DNA from: Chromera velia
Taxonomy: Eukaryota > Sar > Chromeraceae
Reading direction: 5' to 3'
Assembly (NCBI GenBank): GCA_018398765.1
Contig: JAHBMJ010002877.1
Coordinates: 1 to 15,054, forward strand
Length of the DNA stretch: 15,054 bases
The translations under genes were made by a program, and so were the position numbers. Under the pieces are notes generated by a model, which ran no database searches, was not told where the DNA came from, and saw only the letters and a list, made by a program, of their open reading frames with translations. Numbering within the stretch: position 1 is the first letter of the stretch; every line of letters begins with the position of its first letter. This document shows, piece by piece, positions 9,170 to 15,054 of the stretch.

Positions 9170-9379
9170 CACTTGGCTGAAGAAGAGCATGAAGTAGAGA
9201 CAGTCCTCGACAAGAGGAAGATCGGTCATAGTATGGAGTATTTGGTACACTGGAAAGGGGTTTCACAAGAGAATGCCACGTAGGAGCCATCTGAAAATCT
9301 TTTGAATGCTTATTTGAAAATCAGAGAGTTCTTGGCGCAGCCTGGAAGGCCTCTTGGAGGGAGAGGGGGAAAGAAGTGA
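9170..9379 (+). pseudogene. C-terminal chromodomain of the chromovirus integrase
   Basis: Reads EEEHEVETVLDKRK, MEYLVHWKGVSQENAT, stop, EPSENLLNAYLKIREFL, which follows the chromodomain pattern E-V-E-x-I-L-D...Y-L-V-K-W-K-G...T-W-E-P-x-x-N-L. The Trp codon after Thr is TAG (9281-9283), one G-to-A step from TGG. Chromodomains direct new insertions to chromatin with particular histone marks. The reading frame ends at TGA 9377-9379. Confidence 0.9.
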
Positions 9380-10050
9380 GGGGACTAGGAATTAAAAAGA
9401 ATGAATGCATATGAGTAAATGTTTGTGCATGACTTTTTCTCACTCTCGTTCTACTCCTGAGAGGTCGCGGGAAAGACGGGGGAAGTGAGAATGAATGGAT
9501 GAATGAATGAATGAATGAATGCATGAATGAATGAATGATGCAGTTTTCTTCTCTCTGTCTTGTGACGACGTCTTCTCTCTCTATTATCGTTTCTGCATCT
9601 TTCTCTGTATCTTTCTCTATCTCTTCTCTCTTTTTTGTATGCTTTTTTTTGCTTTCCTCTTTCCTACGTTCAGCTTTCCTTCTCAATGCCTTTCGCACGC
9701 GCATGCATGTATTCTGTTCTCTTCTTCCATCTATCTATTTTTTCTTGCACCGTTTAATGTATGGAGTCACTTGTCTGGTGACTGAATGTGGAGCATCCAG
9801 TCTGAATGGGTGTTCTTCCATGATCGGCTACATGAAAGGGTCCATGCAAGCCGATGTCGGCTCATGTTGTTGGCCGTAGCATGCCAACATGTCGAGGGAT
9901 GTTTATGTGATCGGTCGTTTGCGGGTTGATTGAGATCGATTGATTCATTGCAGTCTCATGTTTCTGGCTGTCAGTAAACAAATTTCTTGTCCAGCTGCAT
10001 TGATAAAAGTGTATCCGTTCAGGTTTGACTACGTGTGAGGACACACATCT
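9380..10050 (+). other. Non-coding 3' region of the chromovirus
   Basis: About 670 bp between the pol stop and the polypurine tract. It contains a (TGAA)n run, a pyrimidine-rich stretch around 9540-9750, and two neighbouring hairpins: agccgatgtcggct at 9849-9862 and TGTTGGC-8 nt-GCCAACA at 9868-9889. No env-like or accessory frame is visible. Confidence 0.7.
9488..9538. repeat. (TGAA)n microsatellite
   Basis: Tetranucleotide TGAA repeated with a few TGGA/TGCA interruptions, within the 3' untranslated part of the chromovirus. Confidence 0.9.
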
Positions 10051-10063
10051 GAGCGGGGCGGGC
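10051..10063 (+). promoter_or_regulatory. Polypurine tract of the chromovirus
   Basis: gagcggggcggg lies four bases before the 3' LTR, the place where plus-strand priming occurs in LTR elements. Two C residues interrupt the purines, probably by decay. Confidence 0.65.
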
Positions 10064-10067
10064 ATGT

Positions 10068-10335
10068 TGTAGTACTGATGCCTAGCGCTGCCAACGTATC
10101 ATCGCCTGATTATCGCATCGCCGCGTGTTTAACACACGCGCTTAGTCTGCTGGCCTGCCTCAGTCTGTATGGTTTTGTTGCATGCGTCTTTTCATAGACT
10201 GATATCGGTGTTGTGATATGTTGTGTTTTATGGAGAAACAACAATGTCTAGAAGAAGAACCGAACGATCAGTTCTTTTGTGCGTCCTATGAATGGCTCTA
10301 GAAATCCTCCCTAGTTATCTCTTAGCAATCCTACA
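10068..10335 (+). repeat. 3' LTR of the chromovirus
   Basis: 268 bp, the same length as 3921-4188 with no indels. I count about 34 substitutions, of which about 31 are transitions. Confidence 0.95.
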
Positions 10336-10857
10336 CTAATTAAATCAGCCTCATTAACTAACTAAACTAACTAAACAGATTTGACTTAGATAGACTTAGA
10401 AGCTAGCTTCTAAGCTTGAGGATCTTGACTAAGGCTCTTCGGTACTCCTTGGCCTGCCTGCCTAGCTACCCGCATAGGTTTTAAGTTAACCAACGATGTA
10501 CGGGTGCAAAATTCGAGTAGTCTTGATCTTTTTCGAAGTAGATTCAAACACTTGTCATTTGATAATTAGATTTATCATTTGCATATTTAATAATATATAA
10601 ATTTGTTGCACTCTAACACCGATTCACTATATATGGTAGTACTTAGTATATCATGATAGTATGTCAGTTATACTGAGTTACAGTCACTGGCAGACTCAGT
10701 GGTAGTCACTCAACTAGTTTAGATTTATTGTTCAAATTAAAGTTCAATGCAATTTCAATTGCAATGGCGCTCGCAATGGCGTCGACCGATTTGATAGTGT
10801 TTGCACGTTTCCCGTTTCCCCCCCAGAAAGTTTGACTGATTGTCGTAGGCGCTGTTA
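10336..10857. other. AT-rich region between chromovirus and YeeE/YedE gene
   Basis: AT-rich sequence resembling 3511-3920 in composition. It includes aactaaactaactaaa (10360-10375, inverse of 3875-3890) and a perfect 20-bp palindrome at 10395-10414. On the minus strand AATAAA at 10729-10724, about 130 nt past the YeeE/YedE stop, is a candidate poly(A) signal. No gene is seen. Confidence 0.5.
10395..10414. repeat. Perfect 20-bp palindrome
   Basis: cttagaagctagcttctaag equals its own reverse complement. It is not obviously tied to either neighbouring gene and may belong to an older mobile element. Confidence 0.9.
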
Positions 10858-11745
10858 TTAGATAAACAGCCCCACTACTCCTGCCGCGATACCCCCTCCA
10901 AAGATGCACATGGCCCCTGCGACGGAGACAGGACTTAGCTCGGACATGCCAGTGATACCATGCCCACACGTGCACCCATCAGCAAACCTTCCACCGAACA
11001 GCATCAGGAAACCCCCGGCAAATGCCACCAAGCTCGAGGGCCCCACCGCTGCTTGAGGCCACCCCATGTGCACCATGGCCAGCCAGGCACCGAGGAAGGT
11101 GCCCGGATAGACGTACAGAGTCTGGAAGGTCGACGCCACAGTGGCCATTTTCATTTTGGGAGCGACCTTTCCGAGCGTTGCTGTGGAGATGATGTTCATC
11201 ACAGGGGTCGATCCGCCCTGTCCCCTATCAGCCAGAAGACGCATGGGGATCTGCAGCATATGAATAAAGCACACCATGCCTGCATGTATTCGTAGATAAA
11301 CATACACCAAGCGACAGACTGAGAGACAGATAGATACATACACCGGACAAATCTTTTTTGTTGAATGCTTTTGTCTTCAGAATGACAGCTAGGGACGAGC
11401 TCAGAGAGGAAGCCACATTTGACCTTTGTTTCTCTTCTTTTCCCTTCAGGGACAGCGGGCCCTTTTGTTTCTCTTCTTTTCCCTTCAGGGACAGCGGGCC
11501 CTTTTGTTTCTCTTCTTTTCCCTTCAGGGACAGCGGGCCCTTTTGTTTCTCTTCTTTTCCCCAAAACAGAGGACAAACGAACTGCATCACCTGTTTCCAT
11601 TCTATCTTCTTCCTCTTCTTCTCCTCCTTCTTCTCCTTCTTCCTCTTCTTCTCCTTCTCCTTCTCCTTCTCCTTCTCCTTCTTCTTCTTGTTCTTCTTCT
11701 TCTTCTTCCTCTTCTTCTCCTCCTTCTCCTTCTTCTTCTCCTTCT

Positions 11746-11787
<42 letters not shown>

Positions 11788-11827
11788 TCTTTCTTTCTTT
11801 CTTGCTTGCTTGCTTGCTTGCTTGGTT

Positions 11828-11863
<36 letters not shown>

Positions 11864-11864
11864 T

Positions 11865-11902
<38 letters not shown>

Positions 11903-13166
11903 AACAGACAAACAGACAAACAGACAAACAGACAAACAGACAAACAGACAAACAGACAAACAGACAAACAGACAGACAAAGAAAGAAACTTGGTTTCTAT
12001 TCCAATCTTTTCTTTCTGTTGCCCGGCCTCTCTTTTCCCCCTTCATTTCTTGATTCCTGTTTTTTCCTTTCTCCTTTCCCACCTTTTTTTGCTTCTGTCC
12101 ACCCTTCTCTCTGCTTCTCCTTCCTTTCTTCCTTCCTCTCTTTCTTTCTTCCTTCCTTCCTTTCTCTGTTTCTTCCTTCCTTCCTTCCTTCCTTCCTTCC
12201 TTCCTTGCCTACCCACTCACCTTCTACCTTCCTGCGTGTCCTCGCTTCTTTCTTCCCTATTCCTTTCTGTTCCTCTTCTTTTTTTCTCTCTCTCCTTCTA
12301 TTTTTTTTTTCTCTTCTTTTTCTGTCTTTCCCTTCTCTTCTTCGTGCTTCTTCCGCGTCTTCAGTTTTTGCCCTTCTACTTTGGCTCTTCTTGCTTCCTG
12401 TATGGTCGTCCCTTGCCTTTGTCACGTACAGTGCTCCAAACCCGAAAGGAAAGCAGGTCCGACAGAACAAAAATGAATAGAAGAAAGCGAAGAAGACGAA
12501 ATCCTTCCCAACCTGATTGAACCCAATCGCCACACCCGCGTAAAGAGGCAACCATGGGTTCGGGACTGTAGACGTCAACTGTGCTACATCCCCACTGTGT
12601 GGCCAGAACCACTCCAGTCCGACCACAGCCCCCACAAGCACAACTCCCATGGGGAAGGCCACAGAGGCATAGCTGGTGTTCTTGTCAAGGGGGTCCGCCG
12701 GCTTCACGGAGGGCGCGCCACTGAACAGAGAGGGCTCCAGAAGACCGTACACCAGCCCACCCGCAAAGGCACCTGCAAGCATGGACAGGGCACTTCCCAC
12801 CCCCGCCGCCAATTGGGAGGGCATCAGGGTGGGTCCGGACCCGCAGAGGAACATGCCGACTCCCAGAATGGCACACCCCAGCATGACACGGCTGTAGGTG
12901 AGTGCCTTCTTGTTGTACCCTCTGGTGGCTGCGAAGTGCTTCTTGTCGATGAAGGACATGGGCGTCTGGAAGAGAAGGGAGGCGCCCACAGCCGACAGGA
13001 ACAGCTTCATGATGATCATCGACTTGAACAACATCTGCTGCCGCATCGCCTGAGGGTCCAAAATGCCGGTGCGCGTGAAGGCGTAACCCTCCAGAGCTCC
13101 GAAGCCAACTAGTGCCACACCTTTCATGACATCCACCGCGACACTCCCCTTCGCTTTGTCTGCCAT
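10858..13166 (-). CDS. YeeE/YedE (Sulf_transp) family membrane protein, two exons, 348 aa
   Basis: Exon 1 is 13166-12513 (218 codons), exon 2 is 11250-10858 (130 codons plus TAA). They join at CAG|GTTGGG...CTGCAG|ATC, phase 0, giving AIGFNQ-IPMRLLADRGQGGST. The protein is a chain of hydrophobic Gly/Ala-rich helices with the internal duplication of this family. The first half has GCAILGVGMFLCGSGPT (Cys98, Cys108); the second has FADGCTCGHGITGMSELSPV (Cys311, Cys313). These match the two Cys-bearing GxxxGCxxGHGxxG-type loops of YeeE/YedE proteins; a bacterial member (TsuA) imports thiosulfate using conserved cysteines. A sulfur-compound permease role here is inference, and the target membrane is unknown. 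I chose ATG 13166 (MADKAKGSVAV); an in-frame ATG at 13241 would add 25 residues unlike the family. Confidence 0.88.
11423..11561. repeat. 39-bp tandem repeat, about 3.5 copies
   Basis: The unit includes tctcttcttttcccttcagg followed by gacagcgggccctttt. The period is exactly 39 (markers at 11428, 11467, 11506, 11545). The copies are essentially identical, so the expansion is recent. It lies in the YeeE/YedE intron near the acceptor. Confidence 0.95.
11605..11864. repeat. Compound pyrimidine microsatellite (TTC/TCC, CT, TTTC, GCTT)
   Basis: The plus strand is pyrimidine-only from 11605 to 11689 and from 11691 to 11803, then (GCTT)n and (TTTC)n. These are separate expansions laid end to end inside the YeeE/YedE intron. 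Confidence 0.95.
11865..11980. repeat. (CAGA)n followed by ten exact CAAACAGA octamers
   Basis: CAGA units from 11865 pass at 11893 into ten perfect copies of CAAACAGA (11893-11972), then back to CAGA. This is a higher-order unit made from two related tetramers. Confidence 0.95.
12120..12206. repeat. (CTTC)n / (TTTC)n tract
   Basis: Repeated CTTC and TTTC tetramers, purest at 12175-12206, inside a wider pyrimidine-rich stretch (about 12060-12390) of the YeeE/YedE intron. Confidence 0.85.
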
Positions 13167-13450
13167 CCCTCTTTCTATATATTTTGTTTCACGTCTTCCA
13201 AAAGTCGCCTTCTCACTTTTTCTCCAGACTGAGCTAGACAACGCAAGTGATACTGGTGATCTGCGACGGCAAAGTTCGTCTGCTGAGCAGCAAGGGGATG
13301 AGGTTTGCGGATGAGGTGCAGAAAGTTTTTACGGATCGGGTTGAACCCGATGAATCTGTCACTCCAGTCACTTATTATACACTTTGTCTGACCTTGTTGG
13401 TTGGGCCTGCATGTCCGCGGCCGGGCCGGCCGGATGACATGCGGCCGCGG
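13167..13450. promoter_or_regulatory. Upstream region of the YeeE/YedE gene with two inverted repeats
   Basis: Contains atcgggttgaacccgat at 13335-13351, a perfect inverted repeat of 8-bp arms about one central base. It also has a GC-rich imperfect hairpin at 13410-13441 (CATGTC...GACATG outer arms, GGCCGG/CCGGCC inner arms). Either could be a protein-binding or structural site; nothing proves it. The 70-bp array starts directly afterwards. Confidence 0.4.
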
Positions 13451-13462
13451 GCGCGGGATTGA
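13247..13462 (+). CDS. Unidentified short ORF, possible first exon of a divergent gene
   Basis: The 71-codon frame starts MILVICDGKVRLLSSKGMRF and looks protein-like for about 50 residues. It then runs into the GC-rich hairpin and the tandem array, where it ends in Pro/Arg-rich noise. If real it would be an exon ending near TTG|GTTGGG at about 13400, divergent from the YeeE/YedE gene 80 bp away. I recognise no family. It may equally be chance. Confidence 0.2.
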   Translation: MILVICDGKVRLLSSKGMRFADEVQKVFTDRVEPDESVTPVTYYTLCLTLLVGPACPRPGRPDDMRPRARD

Positions 13463-13966
13463 AAAAAGGGGTGTCCCATGACGCCCCTGTCTGCATTTCT
13501 TTGGTCAATTAACTTTTTGGGCGCGGGATTGAAAAAAGGGGTGTCCCATGACGCCCCTGTCTGCATTTCCTTGGTCAATTAACTTTTTGGGCGCGGGATT
13601 AAAAAAAGGGGTGTCCCATGACGCCCCTGTCTGCATTTCCTTGGTCAATTAACTTTTTGGGCGCGGGATTGAAAAAAGGGGTGTCCTATGACGCCCCTGT
13701 CTGCATTTCCTTGGTCAATTAACTTTTTGGGCGCGGGATTGAAAAAAGGGGTATCCCATGACGCCCCTGTCTGCATTTCCTTGGTCAACTTTTTGGGCGC
13801 GGGATTGAAAAAAGGGGTGTCCCATGACGCCCCTGTCTGCATTTCCTTGGTCAATTAACTTTTTAGGCGCGGAATTGAAAAAAGGAATGTCCCATGACGC
13901 CCCTGTCTGCATTTCCTTGGTCAATTAACTTTTTGGGCGCGAAATTGAAAAAAGGGGTGTCCTATG
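13451..13966. repeat. 70-bp tandem array, 7 full units plus a truncated eighth
   Basis: Units start at 13451, 13521, 13591, 13661, 13731, 13797, 13867 and 13937. Unit 5 is 66 bp because of a 4-bp deletion; the eighth stops at 13966 where an LTR begins. Copies differ at only a few bases. Each complete unit has GGGGTGTC-CCAT-GACGCCCC, an 8-bp stem with one G-T pair and a four-base loop, followed by an AT-rich half. Minus-strand frames through it (MTKEMQTGASWD...) only reflect the repeat. Confidence 0.97.
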
Positions 13967-14203
13967 TGTAAGGGCTCAGGGTGCATTGGCCCACCGCCTG
14001 ACCCGCCGCCGCATCTTAGTGAGATATATGGCGTGGGCGCGCTTCGTGCATTAAATTAATTCAGAGTGAGATTGACAGTTGAATACAATAACAGCGAACA
14101 ACAGACTGAATAGTAGGAGAGGAGAAGCATCCCCTCTCTGTCAGTTCTCTCTCCATGAAATAATCAGATCAAGTATTCTCTATTAGACTCATATACCCTT
14201 ACA
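13967..14203 (+). repeat. 5' LTR of the second element
   Basis: Bounded by an 8-bp perfect inverted repeat, TGTAAGGG at 13967-13974 and CCCTTACA at 14196-14203. An AT-rich box (attaaattaatt, 14050-14061) could serve as a TATA element. The partner LTR is out of view, so the ends rest on the inverted repeat and the break in the array. Confidence 0.8.
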
Positions 14204-14262
14204 ATTCAGTGTGTTACGATCTGATTGCTAGATCTGATTGAGTCCAATTTCTAATTTTGAAA

Positions 14263-15054
14263 ATGGTTGAGACTCGGGCAGAGAAGAGAGCACGGAAGAA
14301 GGCAGAGGAGGCCGCAGCAAAAGCAGCTGCAGCTGTGCAAGCAGATGGACAAGAGATGATTGTTCTCTCCCGAAAAGACTTGCAGTCCTTGATTGATTCC
14401 TCCGTCCAAAAGGGGATTCAGCAAGGAATGGCTGCTCTTGCTCCAGGAGGACCTTCTCTCTCTACAGCTCCGGTCATGCCGTCTCCTCCTGTTGCTTTGT
14501 CTCAAGAAGCAGATGAGAAGGAGGAAGAGGCCCCTTTTGCCCCTGTTTTGTCTTCCTACTGGTACATGAAGGTGGACTTCGCTGCCGTTCTCCAGATCAA
14601 GGGGAAAGAAAGCATTCAGGAGTGGGTGCAGAAGTAGGAGAATTTCTGCAACGACCAGCTCCCTCGAGAAAGATTTCCTGACCTCCAAAGTTGGAGGAAC
14701 AAAATGAAAGTTTGCTTCGACAAGATTGAGAACATCGTCGTGAGTGCTGACATCCAGAGGCTACTGGGTCGGGGTGTGTGTGCAGAGAACATCCCTCGCG
14801 CTCTCAAGAAAGAGTACGGCCTCGTCACCTTCCAAGTAGAGAGCAAGATCGCCCTCCGCATCCAGTTCTTCCCCTACCACTGTGAGAGACTTGATGGAGA
14901 CGGACTACCTGTTGTCCGCTCTGGACTAGTCTTCTCCTACTACACCATTCACAAGAGGCTCGACCAGCTTCTTGGTGATGCATCCAAAGAGAAGTACCAC
15001 ATCGACGAGGACAGCCTGGTCCCCAACGTTCTGAATTCTTTCATACGAGAGCAG
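14263..15054 (+). pseudogene. gag-like ORF of the second LTR element (one in-frame TAG, 3' end outside)
   Basis: Starts at ATG 14263 (MVETRAEKRARKKAEEAAAK), 59 bp after the LTR. It has a basic/Ala-rich N-terminus, a Pro/Ser linker and then a folded-looking region (LQSWRNKMKVCFDKIENIVV, IPRALKKEYGLVTFQVESKI). One TAG at 14635-14637 interrupts an otherwise open frame of 264 codons that continues past the window; TGG would be one transition away. Position just behind an LTR argues for Gag. I see no CCHC knuckle or protease yet, and the sequence is not one I recognise. The near-intact frame suggests a much younger insertion than the chromovirus. Confidence 0.6.

Larger units (their letters stand above)
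3921..10335 (+). mobile_element. Degenerate full-length Ty3/gypsy chromovirus (6,415 bp)
   Basis: Two LTRs of 268 bp begin TGTAG and end CTACA. Between them are a tRNA primer site, gag, protease, reverse transcriptase, RNase H, integrase, a C-terminal chromodomain and a polypurine tract. This domain order defines the chromovirus branch of Ty3/gypsy retrotransposons. Flanking bases are CTAAC (3916-3920) and CTAAT (10336-10340), a probable 5-bp target duplication with one change, though the flank is itself CTAA-rich. At least ten in-frame stops and several frameshifts make it non-autonomous. The LTRs differ at about 34 of 268 positions by my count, so the insertion is old or was mutated intensively. 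Confidence 0.95.
11251..12512 (-). other. Intron of the YeeE/YedE gene (1,262 bp, microsatellite-filled)
   Basis: Donor CAG|GTTGGG at 12513/12512 and acceptor CTGCAG|ATC at 11251/11250. About 1 kb of it is simple sequence that is pyrimidine on the plus strand, hence purine in the transcript: a 39-bp tandem repeat, TTC/TCC, CT, TTTC, GCTT, CAGA/CAAACAGA and TTCC tracts. Large frames through it (poly Ser, Leu, Phe, Arg or Glu) are repeat artefacts. Confidence 0.85.
13967..15054 (+). mobile_element. 5' part of a second LTR retrotransposon inserted in the tandem array
   Basis: It begins with TGTAAGGG exactly where the eighth 70-bp unit breaks off. It consists of a 237-bp LTR, a short leader and a gag-like ORF open to the window edge. 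The LTR is unlike that of the chromovirus, so this is another family. The five bases before it are CTATG, the expected target duplication. Pol and the 3' LTR lie outside. Confidence 0.8.

Noticed and set aside
10336-10857. Terminal inverted repeats of a DNA transposon around 3400 and 10780
   Set aside because: A partial match (GCGA..GCCATTGCA type, 13 of 15) is too short and has no supporting target duplication.
11199-12520. Large frames of poly-Ser, Leu, Phe, Arg or Glu on both strands
   Set aside because: All are translations of simple repeats within the YeeE/YedE intron.
13375-13924. Minus-strand frames MTKEMQTGASWD... as a repeat protein
   Set aside because: The unit length of 70 is not a multiple of three, so the peptide rotates through frames. 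There is no codon-level conservation.
13451-13966. CRISPR array
   Set aside because: The units are directly contiguous with no unique spacers, 70 bp long, and the context is eukaryotic.

Overview
This looks like nuclear DNA of a protist. The protein-coding genes are split by GT-AG introns full of microsatellites, the proteins carry long Ser-rich inserts, and LTR retrotransposons are interspersed. A chromerid-type photosynthetic alveolate (Chromera-like) is my best guess from overall style. That is inference only: no rRNA or other marker gene is present. I see no tRNA, rRNA or CRISPR array.

Layout. (1) 1-2814, minus strand: the 5' three quarters or so of an autophagy PROPPIN gene (ATG18/WIPI family, WD40 propeller). 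I resolve four exons; the 3' end runs off the window. (2) 2815-3920: upstream region of that gene, then an AT-rich stretch. (3) 3921-10335, plus strand: one complete but dead Ty3/gypsy chromovirus of 6,415 bp. It has two 268-bp LTRs, an initiator-Met tRNA primer site, gag, protease, RT, RNase H, integrase, a C-terminal chromodomain and a polypurine tract. It is riddled with stops and frameshifts. (4) 10336-10857: AT-rich flank, possibly the other half of the sequence the element entered. (5) 10858-13166, minus strand: a two-exon gene for a YeeE/YedE (Sulf_transp) membrane protein of 348 aa. Its 1,262-bp intron is almost entirely microsatellite. (6) 13167-13450: short upstream region with palindromes. 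(7) 13451-13966: a 70-bp satellite-like tandem array in which every unit carries a hairpin. (8) 13967-15054: the 5' part of a second, younger LTR element (237-bp LTR plus a gag-like ORF), inserted inside the eighth repeat unit.

The two host genes lie in tandem on the minus strand with the chromovirus between them. Nothing suggests a shared pathway: one is an autophagy / phosphoinositide-binding protein, the other a predicted sulfur-compound permease. The most distinctive points are transition-type decay of the chromovirus (LTR differences nearly all transitions, and four zinc ligands all turned into Tyr), the hairpin tandem array broken by a second retroelement with a possible self-priming primer site, and strand-biased homopurine/homopyrimidine introns.
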